The notes beneath the pieces were generated by a model. The model worked only from the letters and a program-made list of their open reading frames with translations. It was not told where the DNA came from and did no database searches. Source: Xylanimonas allomyrinae (GTDB lineage Bacteria; Actinomycetota; Actinomycetes; Actinomycetales; Cellulomonadaceae). Taken from it: a stretch of DNA of 64,000 nucleotides. This document shows positions 1 to 8,243 of the stretch, one piece after another. A program made the translations under genes and the position numbers. Each line of letters starts with the position of its first letter. Within the stretch, counting starts at the first letter, position 1. Where the stretch lies: the NCBI RefSeq assembly GCF_004135345.1, contig NZ_CP035495.1, positions 2,232,001 through 2,296,000 on the forward strand. Direction: 5' to 3'.

Positions 1-1
1 G

Positions 2-358
2 TCGGTTGCGAAAGACCTCCAGGACGTCTCCGCGCTCATCGGCGAGCGGGACGAGACCACCGACTCGGTCTCCCTCGGCGCCGATGGGATGCGGTCCACG
101 CAGAGGTCGACACGACGGATGCCGATCATGCCGCCCGAGGCCCTACGGACGTTGCCCTTCGGAACCGCGGTCACGCTGCTCAGGTCGGCGCCGGTGATGA
201 TCACGGACCTACGCGCCTGGACGTACCGATCGGATGCCGATGACCTATCGGTGGGACGTGTCAGCATCGAGGCGGCCATCCGAACCACGAGGGTGCCAGC
301 TCATGCGTCCTCCGGCGCGTGGACAGCCCCGTCGATCAGCGAGCATCGAATGCAGTGA
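2..358 (+). CDS. T4SS coupling protein (TraG/VirD4-like), C-terminal fragment
   Basis: Only the last 118 codons are present; the gene begins before the window. The tail contains MPPEALRTLPFGTAV followed by LLRSAPVMITDLRAW. This is the typical end of the TraM-recognition region of actinobacterial TraG/VirD4 ATPases, which link the relaxosome to the type IV secretion channel at the membrane. The Walker motifs would lie upstream and cannot be seen. The gene runs towards the convergent PASTA-protein gene and overlaps its 3' end by 23 nt. The assignment rests on this short motif and on the ICE context, so it is good but not certain. Confidence 0.6.
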   Translation, partial: SVAKDLQDVSALIGERDETTDSVSLGADGMRSTQRSTRRMPIMPPEALRTLPFGTAVTLLRSAPVMITDLRAWTYRSDADDLSVGRVSIEAAIRTTRVPAHASSGAWTAPSISEHRMQ

Positions 359-1331
359 TCGCGCAGCCGGAGGCGACCTCGCGCATGGGGTCGAATGCGT
401 AGTCGGAGTCCACATCCCCAAGGTCGGGGATCTTCCAGTCGGTCATCCTCTGCGCCTGGATGCCCAGGGTGAAGAGTTCGCCGTCGCGCAGCGCGAAGTC
501 AGGGACGGACTTGGTGCCTGCCTTGTGGAAGACGCCGTCAGGGAAACCGTCCGTCACGACACCGAGGTAGGTCACATCAGGGTGCTGCTCGCCAACGATC
601 TGGTAAACCACGACGACGGGGACAGGCGACACGAACGCAGCGGCTACGCGCTCAACGACATCGGCCGGCGCTGTCACGCAACGAGCGTCAGCCACCGGTT
701 CTGCGCCGTCATTCTTGTCCGCTCCGAGCTCCACCAACGCACCACTCATCACCTGATCGGTGACGGTCCAGTTCGACTCGACCAGGACGGCCCGCGCCTC
801 GGACGTGCTGTCGTGCACGACCACCTCGTAACCCATTTCCTCAAGCACGGCACGGGCATCCGGGACGGACTTGCCGACGACGTTCGGCGCGTCGACGGCG
901 GGAGCAGGCGAGGGAGGAGCTGAGTCACCGATGGCCGAGGCTGTTGCCGCAGGTGGAGGGGTGACAGTGGCGTTTGAGTCGTCTGTCACCATCCCGATAA
1001 TCCCGAGAAGCGTGATGAAGCCGCCGAACGCGACGAGTGCGACGTTGAGCCGTCCGGCCGACTTGCCCTGCTTGCGGTTCGCGGCGATGCGGTAGATCCC
1101 GACACCGAGCGCGACTGGGGCGAGCAGGAGCGCGAGGAGCAGAAGGCCCGCGACCTTCCAGAAGCCGAACTTGGTCCGGCTGGTGACTACGCCAGCGGCC
1201 AAGCCGCCAATCGCTCCGGCGCCGATCGCGCGCCTGTTCTCCGAGAGCCAGGCACCGGCTCCGGTGAGAGACGACGGCTGCTGCGGGGTGGACGCCGTCG
1301 GGTTCGGCGTGGTTGTGGTCTGGTCGCTCAT
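336..1331 (-). CDS. Membrane protein with one PASTA domain
   Basis: A 331-residue protein. It has a Thr/Pro-rich N-terminus and a Gly/Ala-rich segment (about 40-50). Two hydrophobic segments lie near residues 58-80 and 95-117. A proline-rich linker is followed by a PASTA-like domain around 148-205, containing APNVVGKSVPDARAVLEEMG. The rest (about 215-331) is an unassigned extracytoplasmic region with two cysteines that could pair. PASTA domains bind muropeptides or beta-lactams in PknB and PBPs, but no kinase or transpeptidase is attached here. Similar membrane-PASTA proteins occur on actinobacterial mobile elements, where their role is unknown. The start codon is ATG. Confidence 0.55.
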   Translation of the reverse strand: MSDQTTTTPNPTASTPQQPSSLTGAGAWLSENRRAIGAGAIGGLAAGVVTSRTKFGFWKVAGLLLLALLLAPVALGVGIYRIAANRKQGKSAGRLNVALVAFGGFITLLGIIGMVTDDSNATVTPPPAATASAIGDSAPPSPAPAVDAPNVVGKSVPDARAVLEEMGYEVVVHDSTSEARAVLVESNWTVTDQVMSGALVELGADKNDGAEPVADARCVTAPADVVERVAAAFVSPVPVVVVYQIVGEQHPDVTYLGVVTDGFPDGVFHKAGTKSVPDFALRDGELFTLGIQAQRMTDWKIPDLGDVDSDYAFDPMREVASGCAITAFDAR

Positions 1332-1550
1332 CGCGGAGGTGCGGTCCTATCGCTCGGTACTGAAGATGCGAGACCCGCACAGCGCCGGGGTCCCGGTTCG
1401 CTTGGGTCGAGGTGATCGTCGCATCGCGCATTGACACGTTTCGTCCTTCGCTGGGCGAGCTCGGCACTTTTCACCCTCGGCGTGCCGAGCGCACCTGGCA
1501 GTCATCGGCCACGACAGACCAGGCCGCCGCTATCACGTCAGGAGCAGCGC

Positions 1551-2081
1551 ATGTCCGACACCATTCCGACCCGCGAGGCGCTCGCGGGGTTCATCGTCAC
1601 CGAGCCCAGGCTCACCACGACGGCCGGCGGCATGTACCGCCTCGCAGCGCGCGTGGGCGTGGAGCACTGGCAGAGCGAACCCGACGGCGCGCGCTCGATG
1701 GCCGACCCGTCGTTCCATACGCTCGCGATCTACGGCCAGCTCGCCGCGAGGCTCGCGGGCGAGTTCCACAAGGGCGAGCGGTTCGTCGCCGTCGGCCGCA
1801 CCCGGGGGTATCCGATCGACCGAGTGGGCGTCGAGGATGTGCGCTACGAGTTCGTCGCGACCCGGATCGGGCACGACGCAGCCGACGACGCCCTCGCCCG
1901 GTCGATGTCGCGGCACCCGGCGAGCCGGGCCCGGCACCTCGACACCCGCCACCCGCTCGAGCCCGCCGAGGCTCCGGCGTCGGGACGACGGCTGCGGGCA
2001 GTGCCGGACCTGCCCGCCCAGCCGACCTCAGTCCGGCACGACCGTCCGCTCGACGGCGTCGGCTCGCCGCTCGGAACCTGA
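1551..2081 (+). CDS. Single-stranded DNA-binding protein-like (element-borne)
   Basis: A 176-residue protein. The first ~105 residues follow the OB-fold pattern of SSB: VTEPRLTTTAGG (strand 1), then FHTLAIYGQLAARLAGEF and KGERFVAVGRTRGY, matching the 'W/Y..LAE.....KG.RV.V.GR' region of bacterial SSBs. The C-terminal ~70 residues are Pro/Arg-rich and lack the acidic DDDIPF-type tip that recruits partners in housekeeping SSBs. That absence is typical of SSB-like proteins on mobile elements. The ATG is chosen because AGGAGCAGC precedes it at a proper distance. It likely protects ssDNA during transfer or replication of the element. Confidence 0.65.
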   Translation: MSDTIPTREALAGFIVTEPRLTTTAGGMYRLAARVGVEHWQSEPDGARSMADPSFHTLAIYGQLAARLAGEFHKGERFVAVGRTRGYPIDRVGVEDVRYEFVATRIGHDAADDALARSMSRHPASRARHLDTRHPLEPAEAPASGRRLRAVPDLPAQPTSVRHDRPLDGVGSPLGT

Positions 2082-2097
2082 GCGGCGGTGAACCACT

Positions 2098-2682
2098 ATG
2101 AGCAGCACGCCCGAACCGGACGAGTGGCCCTTCGACAACATGTCCCTGCTGTTCGACGCGACCGGGCTCAGCGCACTGCCCGAGATCCACGACGACCCCC
2201 TGCCCACGCTCGCCCACGACGACGTCGTCCCGGTCAACTGGAACCACCTCAGCCCCGACGAGGCTCACGCCGCGTGGACCGACCTGAACGCCTGGGTCAC
2301 CTGGCTGCGCAAGGCGTTCGGCCTGCCGCCCACGATCGTCCCGCCGCTGTGGCACCGCCACGACGAGCTCGTGTGGGAGTTGTCCGCGCTGCACACGCAC
2401 TGGCTCGCCTGCTACGACCCCGACGCCTCACCGTCCGCCCCGATCGCGTGGATGCGCGACTTCGCCGACGCCCGTCACCGCCTGCGCGACTGGGTCGCCG
2501 CATGCGGCACCCGCCTCGACCGCGACCGCCCCACCCGCACCACCATGTGGCCCGGCGAGCCCCCGGAACCGGTCGCGGGCGACCAGGCGATTACCGACCG
2601 TGACGCCGACTTCGCCGCCTTCGTCGACGACGACGTCGCCTCGCGCCGCCGCCTGACCCACGAGCCGGGAGGTGCGTCATGA
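2098..2682 (+). CDS. Actinobacterial mobile-element hypothetical protein (DUF4913-like)
   Basis: A 194-residue soluble, acidic protein without signal peptide or membrane segment. The central part contains NAWVTWLRKAFGLPP and then HDELVWELSALHTHWLACYD. This Trp/His-rich pattern recurs in hypothetical proteins of actinobacterial ICEs, often labelled DUF4913. I assign it from memory of that pattern only. It lies between the SSB-like gene and the methylase-like gene, overlapping the latter by 4 nt (ATGA), so the two are probably translationally coupled. No function can be given. Confidence 0.5.
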   Translation: MSSTPEPDEWPFDNMSLLFDATGLSALPEIHDDPLPTLAHDDVVPVNWNHLSPDEAHAAWTDLNAWVTWLRKAFGLPPTIVPPLWHRHDELVWELSALHTHWLACYDPDASPSAPIAWMRDFADARHRLRDWVAACGTRLDRDRPTRTTMWPGEPPEPVAGDQAITDRDADFAAFVDDDVASRRRLTHEPGGAS

Positions 2683-3674
2683 GCCCCGAGATCCCCCGGG
2701 AGATGAAGATCGCCGCCGACGCGCTCGCCGCCCATGACCACCTCGACGACCCGGCGTGGGCGACCCATGAACTGGTCGCCGCCCAGATCTGGCGCACCTT
2801 CAAGGCCCTCGGCAACCAGGGCGGGCACGTCCTGACCATCGGCGACAACTGCGCAACCCTGCTCGGGCTCCCGCGCGGGATCGGGCCGCGGCACGGCTCC
2901 CTCGTCGCTCACGTCGACCGGCACGACAACGCCATCGGGCCGCTCTCCGACATCACCCGATGGGACGAGCGCGAAGACTTCGACGTCGTCATCGCCGCGC
3001 TCGCCGGCTTCGACGTCCGCCTCACCTACGCCCCGAACATCATCAAGCGTCGTTCCGACCACCTCGTCGACACCGCCCTGGCCGTGTCGGTCACCAAGCC
3101 CGGCGGGCTCGCCGCCGTCATCGCCACCCACGACCTCATGGACAACCCCATGCCGTTCGGACGCCGTCAGATCGGTGACCTCGCCGACCTCGTCGGAGCA
3201 GTCCGCTTCCCCGCCGGCGCCTACCGCGGCGCCACGGGTACCGACGAGATCGCCGACCTCCTCGTCTTCCGCCGCCGCGAGGCCGGCGCCCCGCGCCGCG
3301 GCGTCGAATGGGAGGAAGCGACGGCCGTCCAGCTCGATGACGGCATGGTCTTCATCAACACCTACTTCGACACGAACGTCGACCAGGTCCTCGGCTCCAC
3401 CCAGTACGACCCCACCGGGCGCGCACCCACGAACCTCACCGTCGTCGGCAACCGAACCCTCTTCCCCGGTCTCCTGACGAGCGCGCTCAACAATGTCATC
3501 GCCTTCGGACAGCGGGTGGGACTCACCGTCCCGCACGACACGGCCAACGACCGTCTCGACCGCGGCTTCACAACCAAGGGAAGGGCTCGGGCGGCACGGG
3601 AAACGGTCGCCCGCTCTCAGCCCGCCGAGCCTCGCCGCACCGCGCGGCCTGAGCCCGGACGCGGGCTGTGGTGA
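2679..3674 (+). CDS. Truncated N6-adenine methylase-like protein of mobile elements, catalytic motif absent
   Basis: A 331-residue protein. It resembles the methyltransferase part of the very large methylase-helicase proteins carried by plasmids and ICEs. Recognisable pieces are TKPGGLAAVIATHDLMD (the 'L.PGG....I...G.MD' segment), LADLVGAVRFPAGAYRGATG, and VFINTYFDTNVDQVLGS. Two things are unusual. The expected 'DVVIGNPPF' catalytic motif reads DVVIAALAGF, and the helicase half is missing. The protein is therefore unlikely to methylate DNA. It may be a decoy, a regulator or a remnant. It overlaps the upstream gene by 4 nt and converges on the integrase. Confidence 0.5.
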   Translation: MSPEIPREMKIAADALAAHDHLDDPAWATHELVAAQIWRTFKALGNQGGHVLTIGDNCATLLGLPRGIGPRHGSLVAHVDRHDNAIGPLSDITRWDEREDFDVVIAALAGFDVRLTYAPNIIKRRSDHLVDTALAVSVTKPGGLAAVIATHDLMDNPMPFGRRQIGDLADLVGAVRFPAGAYRGATGTDEIADLLVFRRREAGAPRRGVEWEEATAVQLDDGMVFINTYFDTNVDQVLGSTQYDPTGRAPTNLTVVGNRTLFPGLLTSALNNVIAFGQRVGLTVPHDTANDRLDRGFTTKGRARAARETVARSQPAEPRRTARPEPGRGLW

Positions 3675-3685
3675 CGCGGGCTTCT

Positions 3686-4992
3686 TCATCGCCCCACGGC
3701 GGCATCTGCCCCGGCTGTCTTGCCGTCATCCCGCTCGGCTTGTGCCGCTGCCTCCTCCTCGCCGATCTCGACCATCGCCTGCAGGATCGACGACACGTCC
3801 GGCGCGATGAGGAGGCGCTCGACGTAGTGCCGCTGCGTCACACCGCCCTGGATCTTGTGTCCAAGAAGCACCGCGGCGTCGGCGGTGCCTCTCTCGCGGG
3901 CAACGAACGTCGCCACCGTGGATCGCAGAAGGTGGGGATGGACCTCACCCTTCATGCCGGCGAGTTCCAGAGCGGCACGGAGCATACGCCGCACGTTGTG
4001 CGGGGTCTGCGGTCGAGGCTCCGCGCGACCCGCCCGGCGCCGCGACGGGAACACCGGGTCGGTGGGAGACGCGCCGTCCGGGTACAACCCTCGCAGGGCG
4101 TCGGCCGTGAACCGCGGGATGATGATCGTGCGCTTCCCGGAGTCCGTCTTCGGCATGGCCTGGCGAACGGTTCCCTGCCCCTTGATGTCGACCATCGTGG
4201 CGTCCACCCTCACGGTCGGCAGCCCTTCGGTGGTGAGGTTCACTTCGGACCAGTTGAGCGCGAGTACTTCTCCGATCCGCAGGCCCGTCCCGAGCATGAC
4301 GTCGACCGCGACGGGAAGGTGCCCGTTTGGCGGGGACCTGGCCGACCGGCGCGAGCAGCCTCCCACGCCCGGACAGCCTCCCGGAGCCGATGGACGCTGG
4401 TCACGGTCAGCGCGGTCGGGTTCGGCTGTTTCCGCGGTGGCGTCGTCGTCTTGTCCATGGGGTTCGAGTGCAGGGCGTCGTGGACGATCGCGCGATCAAG
4501 GACCGCCTTGAAGACCATCCGCACTTGAGCGGCCGTGACGACCATGTCATGCGGGCCGCCCTGGCCCTGCTCGATGATCTCGTCGATCCATGCCTGACAC
4601 CGCGCCGTCGTCAGCTCGTTGAGCCTGAGCTTCCCCAGCTTCGGGACCAACAGGGTTCCGAGGAGTCGCTCGTACTCGTCGATCGTCTGCGGCCTGCGCC
4701 GCGGCCGAGGCCAAGTTGCCTGCACTCGGAGTTCGTCGATCCACTGCCGTGCAGCGAGCCCGACCTTGCTGTCGGGCTTCAGGTCGACCGAGCCCCTGGG
4801 GCGCTTGAGGCGCTCATCGATCTCCGCCTGGACGGCGAGCCGTGCGGCGGCCCTCGTCTTCCGGCTTCGGGAGATCTGCGTGTCCGAGCCGTCCAACAGA
4901 CGAACGCGAACACGGGCCTGAAACGAGCCGCTGGGCGTCTTCTTGATGAAGATCTCTCCGTGCTCTCCGGGGTTGAGCCTGTCGTGAGTCAT
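3686..4992 (-). pseudogene. Tyrosine recombinase/integrase, frame broken near 4333
   Basis: The N-terminal part starts at the ATG at 4992 and contains an AP2-like arm-binding segment and a SAM-like core-binding domain (for example KLGKLRLNELTTARCQAWID). The catalytic half continues in another frame with MLGTGLRIGEVLALNW (catalytic Arg), HPHLLRSTVATFVAR (His-x-x-Arg box, here H..LR), LLGHKIQGGVTQRHY (final His and the Tyr nucleophile). The two halves join cleanly if one base is added or removed in the CCCC run at about 4333-4336. Either this is a sequencing error or the integrase is dead. It would integrate and excise the element at the adjacent tRNA-Ala, helped by the excisionase 5 nt upstream. 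Confidence 0.8.
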
Positions 4993-4997
4993 CGCGC

Positions 4998-5240
4998 TCA
5001 CCAGCCCGATCCGGAGCCCGTGCTGGGCTCGTCGTCGGTACGAGCGGTCCGAGCATCGAGCCACGCCCGGACGTCCGACTCCTCGAACATGAGGTGCCGT
5101 CCGATGACGTACGCCTTGGGCGCGGTCCCGCGCTTGCGCCAGGTGTGCACCGTCTCGTGGCTCACGCGGACCTTCTCGCACAGTTCGTCGAGGGTCCACA
5201 TCGGCGTGTGCGTGAGCGGGGGTTCGTCTCTCGTGACCAT
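4998..5240 (-). CDS. Excisionase, MerR-like winged helix-turn-helix
   Basis: A small protein of 80 residues if translation starts at the codon at 5240. The core MWTLDELCEKVRVSHETVHT followed by GTAPKAYVIGRHLMF is the standard helix-turn-helix_17 excisionase fold: a 'T..E.A..L.VS..TV..W...G..P....G....' pattern ending in a segment about 'DVRAWLD'. It directly precedes the integrase with a 5-nt gap, as in most actinobacterial ICEs and prophages. It should bind the att arm sites and direct excision. Longer starts are possible, but they would run into the intergenic region next to tRNA-Ala. Confidence 0.75.
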   Translation of the reverse strand: MVTRDEPPLTHTPMWTLDELCEKVRVSHETVHTWRKRGTAPKAYVIGRHLMFEESDVRAWLDARTARTDDEPSTGSGSGW

Positions 5241-5380
5241 GAGTTCCAGGTGCGCCGTCACGACCGGCGACCTGGGTCGATCACCGTCGCTCGCACGCAT
5301 GCCCGGTGAGCACTCGCGTGGAACCTCGCGTGGAATCATGACGATCTCGGTCCTCTCGTTTGGAGGACTCCGGGAACGTC

Positions 5381-5422
5381 GAAGGCCGCTGACCAGGATG
5401 TTCATCCCGACCAACGGCCTTC
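5381..5422. terminator. Hairpin just downstream of tRNA-Ala
   Basis: Outer arms GAAGGCCG and CGGCCTTC enclose a second small stem (GGATG-tt-CATCC). It starts 7 nt past the 3' end of tRNA-Ala in the direction of tRNA transcription and so is probably its terminator. It also lies in the interval between tRNA and excisionase where att arm sites would be expected. There is no T run. Confidence 0.45.
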
Positions 5423-5428
5423 ATGGGG

Positions 5429-5501
5429 TGGAGCTAGGGGGATTCGAACCCCCGACCTTCTCATTGCGAACGAGACGCGCTACCAACTGCGCCATAGCCC
5501 C
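5429..5501 (-). tRNA. tRNA-Ala (anticodon CGC)
   Basis: A 73-nt cloverleaf on the minus strand. The acceptor arm GGGGCTA pairs with TAGCTCC (one G-T pair) with discriminator A. The D-arm contains GCGCAGTTGGTAGCGC. The anticodon stem TCTCG/TGAGA carries loop TTCGCAA, giving anticodon CGC. The T-arm is GGGGG-TTCGAAT-CCCCC. The 3' CCA is not encoded. This gene is the integration target of the element to its left. Confidence 0.95.
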
Positions 5502-5559
5502 AAGGCGTGCCCTAGGTTAGCACCCGACCTGCCCGATCCTCCAAATCGCGCGGCGGCCG

Positions 5560-6779
5560 TCAGCCCGCCGCGCGCCGCCGCGCGAGGATCTGCTCGAGCG
5601 GCAGTCCCAGCGTCTCGGTGCGGGGTCGCGGCTCCTCGGCCGTGACCGGGTCGACGCTTCCTGCGGCGTCTCGGGCGGCGAGGGTGCCGGGTGCGGGCGC
5701 TGGCGTCGTCGCGGGTCCCAGGGCGGCCTCTTGCGCTGCCCGAGCGACCATGACGTGGTGGCTTCGCCGACCTCTTCTGCGGGGTTCTCGATGCGCCGCC
5801 ACGGCGAGGTCGACCATCCGGTCGACACGGCGGGCTGGCTCGCGGTGAGCGGTCGGGGCTCGCGCCGCGGGGCGGCGGGCTTGGTCACGTAGGTCGGCAG
5901 GGGGACGGCCCGGGGCTCCCATGCGCCGCCGGCACCTGCCGCGCCTTCCGAGGCCGTGCGTTCCGAGGCCGTGCCTTCCGCGGCCGCCGTGCGCGTGGGC
6001 GCGGGTGTTTCCGCGCGGGTCTGCGGTTCGGAGTCACGCTCGTGTGCTGCGGCCGTCGGGGCGTGCGTGGTCCCGCCCTCTTCGGCCTCACCGTCGACGA
6101 CGGTCACGGTCACGCGCGGGATCATCGTCGTCATCGTCGACGACCCGTGGACGGCTCGTCCGGTCACTCTCGCTCGGTTGCGCGGAGCGCGCGGGCCGCC
6201 TGCGGCGAGCGCGCGGGCCTGCACGGCGCGGCGCTCTGCGGCGCGACGTTCGGCGACCCAGCGTGCGTCTGCACGCCGCGCTGTCGCCGCGGCGGCACGT
6301 CCGAGCACGAGGACGACGCCGAGGAGCGCGGTCGGCGCGAGGCCCGCGTACCAGAGCAGCGGTGTCAGGGACACGGCGGCCCAGGTGGCGGCGGTCGCGG
6401 TGAGGAGGACGAGCGTGAGCGTGAGCCGACGCCGGGCGCGCTTGGCGCGCAGTTCCAGGAGCTCGAGGCGCGTCGTGCGCGCGGTGGCCTGCGGCTCGGC
6501 CATCGGTGTCTCCTCTCGGGCGCTGCGGGTGGCGGGGACCGGTACCTTCACGGGCCCGGGGCTGGCGGCCATGGTGAGCAGGCCGACGGACGGGAGGGGC
6601 GCCGCGGGCGCGGGTGTGCCGACCGTCGCGACCGCGAGGATGCGCATGCTGTCGGAGAATCGGTCGTCGGACCTGGCGTCGGCGAGCTCCTGGCGGGCGC
6701 GCACCTTGCGCGGCACCCAGTATCCGAGCACCAGGACGAACAGCACGAGGGCTGCGAGTCCGGATGCTTGGGATTCCAC
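5560..6779 (-). CDS. SepX/GLPR-like actinobacterial membrane protein (frame slips near its 3' end)
   Basis: The start GTG begins a hydrophobic N-terminal segment (AALVLFVLVLGYWVP), then a cytoplasmic stretch (DRFSDSMRILA). Two closely spaced membrane helices follow around residues 115-150, then a long Arg/Ala/Pro-rich tail. This architecture, and its place between a RimJ-like acetyltransferase and tRNA-Ala, match the actinobacterial division/polar-growth membrane protein SepX (GLPR in corynebacteria), which pairs with a gephyrin-like protein. As written the frame runs on to 5517. The alternative frame from about 5745 ends with LGLPLEQILARRRAAG, which looks like the genuine C-terminus; one extra G in the GGG at about 5738-5740 restores it. 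Function is inferred from context. Confidence 0.5.
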
Positions 6780-6861
6780 ATCCTGACGGTAGGCGAGCAG
6801 CGCGCCGACGTGGTGGAGTGCCTCTCGGCGTGTCTTTCACGACCTGTGTGCGCGTCCCGTG

Positions 6862-7485
6862 TCATTCGGTGGGCCAACGCGCCTCGCGGGCCTTCTGCCA
6901 GCGCGCCAGGAGCCCTCCGGGGACGTCCTCGCTCGTCAACGCGAAGGTGCGATGGTCGCGCCACTTCCCCTGGATGTGCAGGTAGCGCGCGCGTGTCCCC
7001 TCGTCTCGGAAGCCGAGCTTCTCGACGACGCGCAGGCTGCGGTGGTTCTCGGGCCGGATGTTGATCTCGATGCGGTGCAGGCCGAGCACCTGGAGGCAGT
7101 AGTCGGTTGCCAGGGCGACCGCCGTCGGGATGACGCCCCGGCCGGCGACGTCGCGGGAGACCCAGTAGCCGATCGCGGCCGAGCACAGCGAGCCGTAGGT
7201 GATGGACGACACGGTGAGCTGACCCACCAGCGCACCGTCCAGCTCGACGGCGAACGGCAGCGTCGTGCCCGCGCGCGCCTGCTGCGAGAGCAGGCGCACG
7301 TACTCGCCGAACGTCGTCGACCCGCCCAGGCCGCGCGGGGAGGTCGCTTCCCACGGTTCGAGCCACGAGTGGTTGGCCGTGCGCAGCCGGAGCCACACCT
7401 CGGAGTCCCGACGGCGCAGCGGCCGCAGCACGACCGACCCCTTCGCGTCGTCCTCGCGCAACGTCACCGGCCACGCCTTGGTCAC
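6862..7485 (-). CDS. RimJ-like GNAT N-acetyltransferase
   Basis: A protein of about 207 residues with the GNAT fold of ribosomal-protein alanine acetyltransferases: WPVTLRE at the start, LRPLRRRDSEVW, IGYWVSRDVAGRGVIPTAVA (acetyl-CoA P-loop region), then HRIEINIRPENHRSLRVVEK and LGFRDEGTRARYL. These last two are the standard RimJ/RimL motifs. The GTG at 7485 is chosen because GAGAGGG precedes it and homologues begin close to WPVTL; a GTG at 7542 would add 19 residues. It is transcribed towards the SepX-like gene, with an 82-nt gap, and probably forms an operon with it. Confidence 0.75.
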   Translation of the reverse strand: MTKAWPVTLREDDAKGSVVLRPLRRRDSEVWLRLRTANHSWLEPWEATSPRGLGGSTTFGEYVRLLSQQARAGTTLPFAVELDGALVGQLTVSSITYGSLCSAAIGYWVSRDVAGRGVIPTAVALATDYCLQVLGLHRIEINIRPENHRSLRVVEKLGFRDEGTRARYLHIQGKWRDHRTFALTSEDVPGGLLARWQKAREARWPTE

Positions 7486-7590
7486 CGTCGTCAGCCCTCT
7501 CGCGCACGTTTGCGTCGACCGCGCCACCTGCGGTCCCCCCACGTTCTACCGCCTGTCACTGTGTCGGGTGGACACTGACACAATGTGCGC

Positions 7591-8243
7591 ATGCGTGGCG
7601 ACTCCAGAGACGCGTTGAAGCACCAGCCGTACCCGCTGACACCCGGCATGGAGCCCGCTGAGGCGAAGGACGAGCTGCGGCACGTCATCCGCCGGCAGCG
7701 TGCCGCACGGTCCGCCCGCCAGCGCGCGGACGCCGCGGTCGCGTTCGCCGACGTCCTCGAGACCATCCCGGCGGTCCGTGACGCCGCGTGCGTCGCCGCG
7801 TATGCGGCCCGGTCGAACGAGCCGGGCACGGGGGTGCTGCTCGAGCGGCTCGCCACGCGGGGCACGCGCGTGCTGCTGCCCGTGCTCGGCGCGGGGCTTG
7901 CGCGCGACTGGGCCCCTTACACGACCGCGGACGACCTGCGCGAGCGCGCTCCGGGGCGCCCCCGGAGCCGGGCGGCCCGGCCCTCGGTGCGTCCGCGATC
8001 GCGACCGCCGACGTCGTCGTCGCCCCGGCGCTCGCGGTGGACACCCGTGGGCGTCGGCTGGGTCAGGGCGGCGGTTGGTACGACCGCGTGCTGCGGCTGG
8101 TTCCTGAGGGAGTGTCCGTCGTCGCGATGGTGTTCGCGGACGAGGTCTACGACGCCGAGGAGCGGCCGCTGCCGACCGAGCCGCACGACGTGCGCGTGCA
8201 CGCGGTCGCCACGCCGCAGTGGTGGCGTCCGCTCACGGCGTGA
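7591..8243 (+). pseudogene. 5-formyltetrahydrofolate cyclo-ligase, frame broken near 7955
   Basis: The N-terminal half (MEPAEAKDELRHVIRRQRAA ... YTTADDLRERAPG) and the C-terminal half (ASAIATADVVVAPALAVD, then RGRRLGQGGGWYDRVL) are both clear parts of 5-formyl-THF cyclo-ligase, which converts 5-formyl-THF to 5,10-methenyl-THF with ATP. GQGGGWYDR is the family signature. The halves lie in different frames and join within the GGGG or CCCCC runs around 7953-7962, so a homopolymer error is the likelier explanation. The ATG at 7591 sits 6 nt after a CACAAT -10 box and is probably a leaderless start; ATG 7648 is the alternative. Its 3' end overlaps the convergent acylase gene by 11 nt. Confidence 0.75.

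Larger units (their letters stand above)
1..5428. mobile_element. End of an integrative (conjugative-type) element at tRNA-Ala
   Basis: This block carries, in order, the C-terminus of a T4SS coupling protein, a PASTA membrane protein, an SSB-like protein, a hypothetical protein, a methylase-like protein, a tyrosine integrase and an excisionase. It stops at the 3' end of tRNA-Ala, which faces the integrase. An integrase-excisionase pair beside a tRNA 3' end is the usual arrangement of actinobacterial ICEs and AICEs. The other end, and hence the second att copy, lies outside the window, so the att core cannot be defined here. Mobility is doubtful because the integrase frame is broken as written. 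Confidence 0.8.

Noticed and set aside
336-1331. A PknB-type serine/threonine kinase because of the PASTA domain
   Set aside because: There is no kinase domain; the N-terminus is short and followed by two membrane segments.
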